A stretch of 64,000 bases of DNA from Bedellia somnulentella. Its lineage: Eukaryota > Arthropoda > Insecta > Lepidoptera > Bedelliidae. Under the pieces are notes generated by a model. The model worked only from the letters and a program-made list of their open reading frames with translations. It made no database searches and was not told where the DNA came from. The position numbers were made by a program, and so were the translations under genes. The DNA lies in NCBI GenBank assembly GCA_963576735.1, contig OY755173.1:13920873-13984872 (forward strand), written 5' to 3'. Positions within the stretch are counted from its first letter, which is position 1; the number at the start of each line of letters is the position of its first letter. Below are positions 21,576-33,813 of the stretch, in pieces.

Positions 21576-22460
21576 TTATGTGAGAAAGAACATAGAGGTT
21601 GTACCTTGTAACAAGATGCTATTCGCAGCAAACGTCGCTATGTTTTGAAAACAATTTATTGTCTCTATGTCTGGTTGACCGCCGTTATTGTTTAAAGTAA
21701 TGAATAATGAAGTGTTTAGGTGTTGTTTATCATTATTGTTTCTTATATTTTGGAAATCATTGAACTTTATAAGAAAAGAGTCAAGATCTAGTGACTACCC
21801 TTCCTACTTATAACTGGGAAAGCTAGAACTAGAAAATCATGTCAGTATTATAGCTCCAACAGTCAATATCAGAATTTGAGATGAATAGTGTAAGAAAGGA
21901 TGGTTGGCGATGGGTTTCCAAGCCCATCGCCCAACAATCACTTAAATCGCCACCAGATACCAAGTCGTTTTGATACTTGTATGATATCCGCGGGAATATA
22001 TAGGCTAGAGCTTTTACACACTATGTATTTTGATATGTTTCGTGCGTTGACAAAACTCTTTTTTCGAAAAAATGTTTGGGCTGTGTCTGACGTTGACGTC
22101 TGAGTGAGCAAAGGCCTATTTTAAGCTGACACAAAATTGTGACATCTTTAAAAATATTGCAGCAAAAAGTAACTACCAGACTTCTATATGAGCCTTGTTT
22201 CTGTTAAGGCACATTACATAATAATAATTATTAGTGATTGTAATTATTGAGTTACAATGTAATCCAGTCGTTATCAAAATCTTTTGTCGTTTTGCAGGTT
22301 GGGTGCGACTCCTTTTGCTAGTATGTCAAATGTTAAATGTTTCTTTCTTTTACAGGTAAGTAACACAGTTATGAAAATATGCAGTAGGAGTTTGGAAGAA
22401 GTGGTATCAAATTTGATTATCTAAACAAATATTATAAAGCTAAATGGTTTGTTTAATTAA
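21576..22460. other. No gene seen; A fragment near 21899-21950
   Basis: A short minus-strand A piece (GGTTGGCGATGGGTTTCC... CATCGCCCAACAATCACTTA) is the only recognisable element. Confidence 0.5.
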
Positions 22461-22555
22461 ACATACATATACTCACGGCCATAAATCAGAAAAAGGGGTA
22501 GACAGAGTTTAAGCAAACAGCTGGAAACTTCTCAGTCACATTTGGAACTTGATAG
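22461..22555 (-). mobile_element. Family A SINE, left half, split by LINE J
   Basis: The tail side of a minus-strand A copy up to TTTGGAACTTGATAG. The continuation, GATGGTAGGAATAAA, lies beyond the LINE at 24104-24125. Confidence 0.75.
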
Positions 22556-24103
22556 AAAAGAAAAGAAAGAAAAGAAAGAAAAAAAAAAACATTTATTCGC
22601 TGCTACACACGTACAAAGGAAAACACAGCACAAAAATAAGTAAATACAAACACATAGAAAAATAATAATAAAAAAGACAATATCACACACACTAATTCCA
22701 ACATATAAAAGGAAAAAAAACTATAGCCGTATAACCTGCGTAGTAGCAACAAATTTGGAAGCTGCCTCAGCATTATCGTTGTGAAGTAAATGAGTACCTC
22801 ACAACACTGATTTTCAGTCAGCCCCAAAATAAAAATATAAAAGAAAAGACGTCACATAATGAAACAGAAAACTTATAACATACTCGTATAAATAATAGCA
22901 GTAGAAAGTACCGCGTTACTAAATTATTGTATAAAAACTACACATATAATTATATATTAAAAATATTCATACATAATACATAAATATAAATACATAAGAG
23001 ACTCCACCTGCAGACAAACTGTAAAAACAGTTATGTTAATAAAGATTAATAAATAAATAATAGTTATAGAAAACTTTAATTATCAATATGTTGTAGTACT
23101 TACTTAATAAAAGGAAAAAATAAATAAACAAAGAAAATTTAATAAAATACAAGAACAGATTTAGTAATAAATAAATAATTGCTAACAAGGACGTGCTGGA
23201 ATAAATGAAGGATTTTGCTTAACCAGCAAGTAGTTTTTAAGCTTTCGCTTAAAAGTGTACTTACTTGGAGCATTTTGGATAGGTGGGGGAAGGTCATTCC
23301 AGCACTTAGACGCCGCAAACCTGAAACTGCCTCGAAACGCTGCCGTGCGGTGCATTGGTAAGATAGCTCTGCTTTTAAAATGGCAGTTACTCTTGGACCA
23401 TTGAAATTTATTAAATAAATATCTTGGAGTTTCAAACTTTACTACACCGAACAACAGCGTCGCAAGATGTAGTTTCCTACGTGACTGCATTTTCAATAGT
23501 CTAAAGTCGTCCAAATACGGAGTGACATGGGATCGAGGAGGGATACGAAAACAAAAACGTGCACATGCGTTTTGCACACGCTGTATCAATTTCTGTGATC
23601 GACCAAGAATACAGCTACCATAGACAACGTCACAGTAGTTTAACCTTGATAATATTAGCGATTCACAGAGTTGAACACGCAAATCCACACTCAAAAAATC
23701 ACGAATATTATAAAGCACTTTGAGCCGATAGAAACAATTACCTACTACTGTCAAAACGTGGTTTTCGAACCGAAGTTCCCCATCCATCAGAAGGCCGAGG
23801 TTTTTTGTTTCTTCAACCCTTTCTATGATTTGTCCCCTGATAGCTATACAATTCGCCGAAAGAACATTCAATGTATTACGAATCTGAAACTTAGTCCCAA
23901 GTACCATGTACTTAGACTTGCTAGGATTCAGGACAAGACAGTTTCTCTCCGACCAGGCAACAATTCGCTCTAGCTCAGCATTGAGTACTTCTGCAGCCTC
24001 CATAGCTTTAGAAGGTACAGTCGAGACATACAGTTGTAAGTCATCGGCGTAAAGATGAAATTTGCTGCTTTTTATACTGCTGATTATATCTGCAGTGTAA
24101 TAT
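22556..24103 (-). mobile_element. J: 5'-truncated Jockey/CR1-type LINE inserted in family A
   Basis: Contains the C-terminal part of a reverse transcriptase ORF (stop at 23182) and about 620 bp of 3' UTR. On the minus strand it ends in a T-rich and (TTTC)n tract at 22556-22590. Both outer sides are the two halves of one A copy, which fixes the boundaries to within a few bases. Confidence 0.75.
23182..24103 (-). pseudogene. Non-LTR reverse transcriptase, C-terminal part
   Basis: About 305 codons are open without a stop. In order: the palm motif with the catalytic pair FHLYADDLQLY near the start, then NPSKSKYMVLG, then the KNLGLLMDGELRFENHV segment. A thumb with SRLNYCDVVYG follows, and the C-terminal CWNDLPPPIQ...FKRKLKNYLL is typical of Jockey/CR1-group LINEs. 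The N-terminal palm motifs and the apurinic endonuclease domain are missing through 5' truncation, so the fragment is inactive. The open frame continues to an ATG at 24174, but those first codons come from the host A copy and flank, so I end the LINE coding part at 24103. The intact frame suggests a fairly young insertion. The exact clade is uncertain. Confidence 0.8.
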
Positions 24104-24125
24104 GGGACCAGATGGTAGGAATAAA
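24104..24125 (-). mobile_element. Family A SINE, right remnant
   Basis: Shows the GGGACCAGATGGTAGGAATA segment that follows TTGATAG in other second-subfamily copies. Confidence 0.6.
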
Positions 24126-25952
24126 CACTGAAATATACGAGTGAGATATCCATATCCATATTGTCTTTCGTCACGTACCTCTATTTACTTGCTTGATAAT
24201 CCCTAACACATACTACTCTACACGAACGGATCAACTCAATAACTGTATGTTAAAATTGATACTTCTAAGTATTAGCGATCAAGATTAAAAGGCATTAATA
24301 GAATTAAGAACTTATATAAATACGGGTATAGTACACTGATCAAGTTAGTCTCGAAGTAAGGAAACAAATGATATGTGGCATAGGGTTGTGACTCAACGAC
24401 ATAATTAATAGTATACAACTTTTATATTTATTATATTGATACAAATGTGCCCTCCGAGGTCGTCCTCTACCCACATTACTATCCCCATTAGCTCTTTAAA
24501 TCTCTTTGACTACAAAACATTTGTTTCATATACTTTAAATAATTGTTTTGAGAAAGTCGTAACAACTACAAAAAACACATTTCTGAGAATACTGACACAA
24601 CTTAAAAGTTTTATGCTCGCCTCAGGCGTAAACCTTCGTTAGGTTTCATTTCATTATCATCATACATAACCCATATATGCCCCCATCAAGAGGCTCGAGT
24701 CTACCCTGTATAAGGTGATATGGCCATAGTCCACCTCGCTCGCCTAGTGTGGTAGCAGACATTTTATAATAATCATATGAAATGGGATTAGAAATAATAA
24801 TTAAAAATATTTCCATCACGTTTATACTAGAAAAATATTGTTTGTAGAATGGGAGGGTACGGAAAAATAAACATTGTTATTTGGGATTGTTAGCCAGATC
24901 AAATCAGATCCTACTCTAACCGTAGCTGCATTCAAATAATGGTTTTATTCTGTAGTATGAAATAATGAGTAGTTTTAGTTTAGTTTAATGCCAAGTTTAT
25001 GAGACCAGCTTATAACAAAGAGATTACAGCACCGTACTGGTAAAGTGCAAGGTCGTTGGGCGTCGTCATTTGAATGACGACACTCATTAGTAGTGGAATT
25101 GGAATCCCAATGAGAATTGTATGGTATTCGACAAGATATAGAGGTAATAAAGTAGGTTGAGTTCGTGAAAAATAATTGTAACGAAAAAGAATTAGAAAGC
25201 TTAATTTATGGGAATCGTTGCTTACCCACATACACAGAAATAACTGGCCAAGAAGACCGATGTAGAAGAAATTAGTAGAATAATGTGATTTTTAGTAGTT
25301 GGTGTAAGTTATAAAACTTTTTCGTTTTGATTATTTATGTTAAGCTATTTTAAGAACGAAAACCCTTATGAAAAGGAGATTTAGTAAGACGTTAAACATT
25401 TGGGTTTATATATATTAGAAAACAATTACTTTTTGTTATAAAGTTCCGATCTTCTCTTTACGGATGAAAACCTTGAGGATACGTATCCACAGTCTAGCCA
25501 GTCGGTATATATCCAAATAGGTAACGGTAATTAAATATCCGTCATCCCGGATCACACAGCACACAGCGGTGCACAGGATGGCGACTGATCAAATCATTTA
25601 CGCGTGTTCGACGCTATCATATATTGCTGCTGCCTACTCCCTTTTTAATTCCTTTGGAGCAAGGATACCTTAGTAGCTCAGCGAGCTCTCTGTTTTTAGT
25701 AAGAGAGCTTAGGTTTGATCGGAAATTGTTTTTACATGTTCTAATTTGTGTAAGTTTACATAACTTTGACAAGTGGTAAAAACCATGTAATAATAGTTGT
25801 TTTAATTTGTAATTTGCAATCGTCAAAGTCTTAGAAAATTCTTAGTGGTATGTGGTTCTATTATCGTAAGGAAATTAATGTACTATTAATGTATAGTATT
25901 TTAATAGAGTGTCCGTACAAAGTCGATGGACTTATCCATAGTGGGTACAATC
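24126..25952. other. No gene seen; R fragment near 24445-24510
   Basis: A minus-strand R piece (CCCTCCGAGGTCGTCCTCTA) is present. A weak tRNA-like stretch near 25665-25735 (TAGTAGCTCAGCGAGC... GGTTTGATC) may be an old SINE head. Otherwise featureless. Confidence 0.45.
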
Positions 25953-25956
25953 TTAA

Positions 25957-26164
25957 GGGGGATTTATACAGGGTAAGTAACTGACTCCGAATTCGAGTCA
26001 AGTCAGCGCTGACCCGAAAAAAACCCAATGTGAACTGTTTCAAGTCAGTACAGTGCGGTTGAAGTCAGCGCTGACTTCAATATTCGCACACGAATATTTA
26101 GAAGTCAGTCAGTCTGACGCCGCGCCGCTACTGACTTGCGCACTTACCCTGTATAAATCCCGCT
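25957..26164. mobile_element. TTAA-flanked MITE (piggyBac-like)
   Basis: A 208-bp element between TTAA 25953-25956 and TTAA 26165-26168. The inverted ends share GGGATTTATACAGGGTAAGT. The interior holds several GTCAGCGCTGAC palindromes and AAGTCAGT repeats. TTAA duplication points to the piggyBac superfamily. No coding capacity. Confidence 0.7.
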
Positions 26165-26168
26165 TTAA

Positions 26169-26737
26169 GTCAAAAAGTGGGTTCGATAAAATGTGACGTT
26201 ATTTGGTGTAAGCAATGAATATCATAATTAATATAACCATTGTCTAATTTTCTTTATCAACCTATAATTATTTATTAAAAATATAAACTCCTATTCTTCG
26301 TGAATCTATGTTTGAATATAATTATTTTGATTGTTTATTCTAACCACTCACAAATGCAGTGAAACAAACACATTCCCGGGCCATACTAGAATCGTGTAAC
26401 ATAATGAGTGCATCAACAACCAAGGTTCGTTTCGTACTATGAATGTTAATAAGGCTATGCAACTTGTTTGAAAATAAACCACTTCCTCTGCGCACGCGCA
26501 TAGCAGTTAAACTCACACTAGAAATTTACCGTGAACGGTGTATGACCTCTATTTCGACAATTTTTGACCTTGTCATATGCCTGAAGTTTAATAATGTTTA
26601 TTATAGTGTTTCGAGACCTTTTCCTAACTATACAGCGAAACTTTCGTGTTAATATTTACTACTTCTCGTTCAGTGATATATTCTAAAGTTACATGTCAAT
26701 ACGTACATACTCGTACATTACTCCTATACATTTATTG
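26169..26737. other. No gene seen
   Basis: A+T-rich with no recognised repeat. Confidence 0.45.
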
Positions 26738-27559
26738 CCTACTAGTGGATCGTCCCAGCTTCGCACGGGTAGCGTTGTTTTTTTAAATATCTGAGGTTTC
26801 TTTCTTGAGTCACTGCTCAAGCATTGTGAAATTCAGCGCAATGTTTTCAATTTATTAAATTTATAGCACTCCCTAAACAGTGTAGTTTGGTGATTTTGAA
26901 TGCGCTTTAATGAACGGTTCAGTATTTCCGTTTAATAGCAAACTTTGGAATAAAACGCTATGAAGTATTTATAAAATTCTAAAAAATAAATCATTACGTT
27001 ATGTAGGATGCAACTACTGGCGCCATCCAGTATGTTATATGTAAATTAGTAAAGATTTGGTTTCGATCACGGGCGCGATGGCTTATTTTATGTATAATTT
27101 CGGTGTTTGTCTACCGATTTCTATGATTATTTTTTTATTGAATAGATAATAATGTTACCTTTTTTAAATTAGGAATGAGTTAGAGGTTTACAAACGTAAG
27201 AGTAAACAAATATAATCAGAATGTTCCGAACTGCTAAGCTATCAGGAATTACACGTGTTATTGTGAGTCAACCGTAAAAGATAGACATAAACTGTTGAGG
27301 ATTTTTTTTTAGATAATTTTATGAAGAATATTTCCGTCATACATGATTTCTATGTAAGTTTAACCATTAAGGCTGCACACGCAACGGAAGCTTAAAAAAT
27401 GGAGTAACTTCTCCCGTTTTCCCAAAATTTCCCAAAATTCCCCTTTACTACTCTGCTGGAAAGTATACAAAAACCTGCGCAGGTGTATGAAGAATAATTG
27501 TACCAAGTTTCGTCAAAATCCGTCGAGTAGTTTTTGTTTCCATAAGGAACATACAAACC

Positions 27560-27613
<54 letters not shown>

Positions 27614-27740
27614 AATTTTACTGATTGCATTTTTGGCATCGGTATCGATCCCTAATCACCACCTGATGGTTATTTTGAAAATATATTTCATGTACAGAAT
27701 TGACCTCTCTACAGATTTATTATAAGTATAGATATATATA
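26738..27740 (+). mobile_element. CT element, copy 2
   Basis: Runs from CTACTAGTGGATCGTCCCAG through AAGTTTCGTCAAAATCCGTC and an (ACAG)n array (27560-27610) to TGTACAGAATTGACCTC and ATTATAAGTATAGAT. The ends match copy 1 at 3943-4815, while the interior is diverged. Confidence 0.65.
27560..27610 (+). repeat. (ACAG)n microsatellite
   Basis: About twelve tandem units inside the CT element. Confidence 0.9.
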
Positions 27741-29076
27741 GATGACCGCCATCAGTGGTAAAGCGACAAATGAAATTGTAGATTGCAGGTTTTATTTATT
27801 ATCGAAAAATATCCCCCTGTCTAACTACTGGTAGAAATGTACCAAAAAAGGAAACCATGGTTATAAAATGGCGTATTGTTAAGAAGCTAAGCCAACACGC
27901 AGATGCTCGTGAAACTTTTATGGAAGAGATGTAGTGTTCATCTAAGTCGTATAACGTATAACAATCGTTTTTAATGAAAAAGCTATGTGTTTGTTGAAGC
28001 TTCTCGTTAAAGCCGGTATTTGTGAACCTAATCCCATTGATGTCGTTTGTATGCGGACTGCCCAATGGAATAATTAATGGGCTTTTCGCTCGGACTGGAT
28101 TATTAATTAAAAAGGTTGGGTCATATAGAAATATAACCAACAGAGTATGTTGCTTATCATTTTATGCAAAGATAACGAAATATAGATACTATACATAACG
28201 CCACACCACTTTTAAGGGTTTCCATAAGTGCTTAGTTTTCTGAACATCGATTGACGCAGTGTGTTTTGTCGGTTCCAATCAACACCGACTCTTATACAAG
28301 CAAGGTGACAGGTAATTGAGTATTAATTCATCACTAATAACTTTCACGATTAAACCTTCAAATTTTTAAAAGTGGCTGAATACACGTTTATTTTCCAGAT
28401 CGAAGGTTCGCACTGTAAGAGATTGGGGATTAATTTGGGATTAAATTTAATTAGCGATTACTTATTGTGTACAGTAATATTTATTTCATTATGAACTGAA
28501 TATTCCCATCATCGCGAGGAACCCACATACCACACCCACTTAGTCATGTGACATTCGATTCGTACAAAACGGAGACAGACCTACCCCTGTCTAATGAATT
28601 CCCTGATCCAGCATAACTGATTTATCTGAATATCAAGTGCCAACCTCTGTGGGACCATAGCCAACCCCTGGTTCCTCAAATGTTCCAAGACATCATAATC
28701 ATCAAACCCATCTCCATCCCTTTAACAATACAATTGACGAAATAATTCTGATCATCTGCAACATAGAACGTTTTTATCTGTGATCAAAACATGAATGAAG
28801 CCATAGATTATAATGTTAAAACAACATTCACCCGCATTACATTCATTTGAACACGCAGACGTGATAACAATGTACCATTTTACCTATTGCGGTGTTCAGA
28901 GAAACCACAATTTACAGCTAGGTAAATTATGCTTTGAAATGCTGGCACTAGAAGGGCACACTTTCATATAATTGGAAAATCCGTTTTAAATATCTATGTC
29001 GGTTATTTTGCATTCTGCTTATTCTAGAATAGAAGTATTTTAAAGAAATGAAAATAAAAGTCTTGATAGTTGATAA
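27741..29076. other. No gene seen
   Basis: Contains a 113-codon minus-strand open frame (27799-28140) with no recognisable motif. No repeats identified. Confidence 0.45.
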
Positions 29077-29252
29077 CATACATACATATATTCACGGCCA
29101 TAAATCCCAATAAGGGGTAACCAGAGCTTCAGAGCTGATAGAACTAAAGTATCGTTTGTGACGGATCTCGCATTGCCCAAAATTCATCTAAAAAGTAAAA
29201 GTTGCCTCTTACGACAGCCGAGGCTAGAAAGGGGGTAGGGACTATCTAAGCC
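29077..29252 (-). mobile_element. Family A SINE, diverged, internal deletion
   Basis: Tail, TTCACGGCCATAAATCCC, GATCTCGCATTGCCCAAA and GTTGCCTCTTACGACAGCCG are recognisable. The middle third is deleted. Confidence 0.7.
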
Positions 29253-30686
29253 AATAAGCACTGAGAGGCAACATGATAAGTGTTTGTAAACACATGTATA
29301 TTCGTAAAATCACAGATGCATGTGCATATAAAACGCGAAATTGAATTCCGTTTCTTCACAAAATGGTACGGTACGGTAGTGTAATATTTATACTAGTAAA
29401 GAATGTTGAAGCAAACGCAGTGCATATTATTATCAACACTGCGGGAAGATTAACTTGGTATTCAGTAAAAGGTCAGAAGTGAGTGACCACAGACCAGTGG
29501 TTTCGAATCTTTTGTTGAACATGTTGACTATTTGCATCATCATTAAAAGTAATTATTTTTAAGACCAAAGGTTAATAAAAACGTTGTTTGAAAGTTTATT
29601 TTATGAGTGTAATGGTTGCTTAGAAATAAGTAATTTTGTAAAGAGAAATGGGTAGAACCCCTATTTTTGATCATCTTGCGTTTAATGGTACAGTGCAAAC
29701 AAACATTAGACAATTGGTTATGAAAGAGACATAATAACTCTAACAGCCTTTCCTATTATTTATATGTTGACAATTATTTTAAGCACTGACATATGCCATT
29801 TTGTTCATATTTGTGTTTTTTTTAATTGTTTTTGTTTAGAATAAATTTAGTCTTATACATACAGATTAATTATATGCACAGAGAAATATTATTACTTTAA
29901 CAAAACAATAGGTTAATAATGGCATTTGCAATGTATGACTGTGTTACTGTTTTATATTAACAATGACAAAGATTGCATAAGATGATGTCATTTGAAATTT
30001 TAAAAGAAGTTATTGTAGTTTTTACAATCATAGTGATAAAATCTGCTTGTATATTGTAAATCGATTTGACTCTATTGATCTTGAAATTACAAAATTAAAA
30101 AACAATGTAAAGTTCCTTTTTATATAATTTAGACGATGTACTTTTCTAATCATTTATATCACGATATATCTATAAATGGCAGAAGATATTATAAGGTACC
30201 ACTATCAAAGAAGTTTTTCTACTCTAAACTAAAAGCGTCCAACGTCAGATGGTAAGAACAAAGGACCGCCTCGTTCTTGACTTTTTTCACTAAACTAAGA
30301 AGTTAAAACAAAGAACTTATAATATTTTTTTACAATATTAAAAGAGACAAAAGAAACCCGGTAGGTAAGGTATGATCTTAAATTTTAATATAACTGGATC
30401 TTAAACTTAGGATGAAATGGCTTGAATATAATGTGCGGCGTAAGACTTATTGAGTTTGAAAAATTATTATTCATTATTTCCGCGTAAAAAAAATGTGGAA
30501 TAGCCAGCTAACTTTATTGCCTTAAATAGGTTTTGTTATTATATTCAATCATAATCTGAGCTAATAGTACCCTGCCATGTTCGGCCAATAAGGCCTTAAA
30601 AAACGTGTAAGAAGAAGTTGTTCAAATACTGAATTGTAAATAAACCTGATTTAATTAAAAATATTTATTTTTTATATTACTATTTG
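29253..30686. other. No gene seen
   Basis: A+T-rich with no open frame over 60 codons. 29623-29647 is the source of a 25-bp stretch found again at 30845-30869. Confidence 0.5.
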
Positions 30687-30698
30687 TCAATTAATATA

Positions 30699-30875
30699 CT
30701 TACTTACTTATACTCACGCCCATTATTCCCATTGGGGTAGGCAGAGACTATCGATCGCCACTTAGTACGATCTTGACAAACCTCTCTTGCTTCCCTTACA
30801 TTCATTATTCTTCTCATACATGCTCTTTTATTCTTCTCACTTCGGAAATAAGTAATTTTGTAAAGAGAATAATAA
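30699..30875 (-). mobile_element. R LINE 3' end with filler at its 5' junction
   Basis: Flanked by TCAATTAATATA (30687-30698 and 30876-30887). The minus strand reads 5' filler (30845-30869, copied from 29623-29647), then LINE sequence from CGAAGTGAGAAGAATAAAAG to GGCGTGAGTATAAGTAAG. Tail is (TAAG)n. Confidence 0.8.
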
Positions 30876-30887
30876 TCAATTAATATA

Positions 30888-31700
30888 TCAGAGAGATTTA
30901 ATACTAATCACTGTCTTTTGAAATATGTAAAATTTTGACAGTAATGTTAGGCGACGACGACGGTTAATTAATAGTTAGGGGGTTATCTACACGTTTAGTA
31001 CGATATAAAAGTCGCATTTAAAGTCATTTGTTATTTAAGTGCATGTAAAAATCTAATTACGTTTAAACAGTACAATGGAATCTGCCTACATTCATCAAGT
31101 TACACCAATGAAATTACCAAACCACTTCACAAATAATACTGGTTAACCGGCAGAGTGCATTCTAGTGCACTATGTGTAAATATCCGTGGATAATCATGAT
31201 TAGTTAAATGAACTCTGTGTGAGAATTTGTTGGTTAATTTTGAATGGCATATCGTTACATGTATTACTATCCCATCCATTTCAGTTGGTATCTTCCGTGT
31301 AATCTTTGGCAACTGATAGCTGGTTACTCAACCTCAAGTGGCAGAGGATTAATGTTTCTCAGTCTCTGGCCATTTCTATAAAAAATTGCTTGTATTAAAA
31401 AAAAGGTTAAACTTATATAAAACATATGACTAAAATGTAGGTTCACACAGGCCTCCACCAAAGATTTAATAAGGATATTTCCTCTGTTAGCCTGCTTTGG
31501 CTTTCCTCGAACTTGACTAAGATGTCAGGCCACCATATAGCCTACCGACAATACATCGTCCATTACGTGATCAAATCCTTAACGATATGATCCGCCAATA
31601 AATAAAAAACTGGCATAGCCCTATTAAATAAATTATGTGCCAAAATGCTGAGTACTTTGCGCTTAAATCGATAAATACCTTGTGAAAGGATTTATTTGCA
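30888..31700. other. No gene seen
   Basis: A+T-rich. A weak A-like remnant may lie near 31333-31380 (AAGTGGCAGAGGATTAATGT). Confidence 0.4.
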
Positions 31701-31721
31701 GAAAAAAGTTACTTTTAACAA

Positions 31722-31968
31722 CATACATACATACATATACTCACGGCTATAAATCCCTAGAAGGGGTAGCCAGAGCTAAGGAATTAGAAATTCTTCAGCC
31801 ACTTTTGGAAGTTGCTTTGGGAAAATATGGTAAAATAAAGGTTGTTGGTGATGAGTCTCCAACCGCATCGCCCAAAAATCCCCTAAAAAGCCCCAATACC
31901 GTTAGTCGCCTTTTACGAACACCCACCGGAAGAAATGGGGTAGTGCTATTCTAAGCCGGCACTACACA
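31722..31968 (-). mobile_element. Family A SINE, full length with target duplication
   Basis: Flanked by a 21-bp duplication with one mismatch (31701-31721 and 31969-31989, sharing GTTACTTTTAACAA). Antisense frame open across the element. Confidence 0.9.
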
Positions 31969-31989
31969 GAAAAAGGTTACTTTTAACAA

Positions 31990-32478
31990 ATACTTATAAA
32001 ATATAAAATAATATCAAAATCGAAACTATTTCTTGTGTATTTGAAATGTAGCGTGGGTTCATTAGTTAGTTATGTGACTCATGCTGTCCAATCATTCGTA
32101 TTTGACTTTTTAACCCCAGGTCTTGCAACTAGATCAAAGGAAGAAGATAATTAAGTGCATTTAACTAATACAGAACTTCTTAACGAGTAGAAAGCATTTA
32201 TGATGAAACCACGGCTTTCGCTGCCATCAAAGTTTACTAAAGCATCACATAAAAAGTATTCTTATGTAAAGAATATGAAAAGAAAACACGTAAAGGAGAT
32301 ATATCTTCACGTGAGGTGCACAATCTAAAAAAGATACAAAAACGATGTTTTAATGAAAAAAGTATCCTTAACTTTAATGTCTTTTATATACATGTTAGTA
32401 ATTTTTATAATTACATATATTTAAATATTTCTTTTAGGAAGAAAATTATTAATATATCTAAAAAAAACGTAGTGTATC
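31990..32478. other. No gene seen
   Basis: A+T-rich with no recognised repeat. Confidence 0.45.
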
Positions 32479-32741
32479 TGTCGTGGCCATATCGTAAATT
32501 TGAACACATCATGAAATGATCGATCATTTCATGAAATGGTCGTATTTCATGAAATGTTCAACTGTTTATTGGCCACATCGTGATGTGGTTTGGGCAGATC
32601 AATGATAAGAAATCGTTTCTCGATATGGCCAACTAAACGCGCGGCCTCTTCATGAAATGGTTAAGATTATTTGGTCATATCGTAAAGTAGTTACATTAAT
32701 TACCGGTAGGGGCGCTGAAAACGCTTTGTTTATGAGTGAAG

Positions 32742-32900
32742 ATGGCGGCCGCTGTCAAAAGTGTTATTTCTCGCAGTAAAAATGATAATATTTCGTTATC
32801 AAGGGAGGAAGAACGTAATAAGAAAAGAGTTTTCGACGAAAAGGTTTTCGAATACTTTACTAATTACGAAATAACTGAGCAATATGTTAAAAAACGGTAG
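32742..32900 (+). pseudogene. N-terminal stub of a putative transposase
   Basis: An ATG in a CpG-rich context opens about 52 codons: M-A-A-A-V-K-S-V-I, then SLSREEERNKKRVFDEKVFE, then YFTNYEITEQYVKKR and a stop. It is highly charged and helical, and its position just inside the left end fits the start of the element's own protein. It may be the N-terminus of an integrase-type transposase, but I do not recognise it firmly. Everything downstream is missing. Confidence 0.4.
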
Positions 32901-32991
32901 AGTTTGGATCGCATTTCACAGGTTACCCTATTTCTACGATCTGGCCAAGCGTGGATGACAAAATCGTGAAACGTTGACGATTTTATGATCT

Positions 32992-33813
32992 GGAGGGCAA
33001 TTCTCACACGGTAGATATTATATCACTTTCGATATTTATCACTTTTGTGATATTTTGCGATCGATATTTGACTTGAGCTATTCTCACTCCATCCGATCGA
33101 TATTTTTCTATTATATGATATATATCAAAGGATGATATCGTGTGGTCACGATCAGACGATATGATGATATTTAAAGATGTCGTGCGAACGGTAGCCATTT
33201 TGTTTACAAATTTTGTTTGAATACTTATAGATAGAAAACTAAAATGTAGGTAAATATATTAAATGGATAATAGATCAAATAGTCTTAGAAGTTGTAAATA
33301 ATATCTACTTGGATCAACGTTAATTATATTATTAAAATATAAAAATATATTATTTTTCCATAATAAAATTTCAAAAACTAAATTCGGTTGTCGGATGGTC
33401 CATTTGGGAATTCAGACTTTGCTAGTTACCGGCAAAGTACACTTAAAGGAAAATTTAAACAAACCAAAACATATGTAAATATTGACAAATTCAATATTAA
33501 ATTTTTAAGGTGGCTACAATCGTGTTTGCCACAATTATTTCGCCAATGTCGAGTAAAAATATTGACAGATATGAAGACCTTTTCATATTTAAGATGACAG
33601 TTAAACTGACCTTTCGTTCAATTCATTCGCTTGGATCATTGATTTCGGTCTTCGTTCTTTAATGTCTAAGGAAAAATTACTACCGTGTGCGAGAATACAG
33701 TTTCAATCTATCAATAGAAATATATTTCACTTTGTGATATTTTTCACATGACATTGAACACTTGATATAATTTCTATGATAGTAATGATATCGAACTTGC
33801 GAGAATTGCCCTC
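32992..33813. mobile_element. TIR element nested in Ginger-like element 2
   Basis: Inverted ends GAGGGCAATTCTC and GAGAATTGCCCTC bound about 820 bp. The sub-terminal DNA is dense in GATAT/ATATC strings. Open frames of 64 codons (33004-33198, minus) and 69 codons (33388-33597, plus) carry no recognised motif. CTGG occurs at both edges and may be the target duplication. Superfamily not identified. Confidence 0.55.

Noticed and set aside
22603..22827. Hydrophobic minus-strand frame (membrane peptide)
   Set aside because: It lies in the 3' UTR of LINE J and is driven by A-rich sequence on the plus strand.
23139..23435. 98-codon minus-strand frame
   Set aside because: Overlaps the reverse transcriptase in another frame and shows no independent motif.
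23671..23973. 100-codon plus-strand frame
   Set aside because: It is the shadow of the LINE J reverse transcriptase on the opposite strand.
24104..24174. ATG at 24174 as the start of the reverse transcriptase
   Set aside because: The first codons come from family A and flanking DNA. RT similarity begins only at about 24103.
27799..28140. 113-codon minus-strand frame as a gene
   Set aside because: No motif, no splice context and A+T-driven composition. I could not link it to any transposase.
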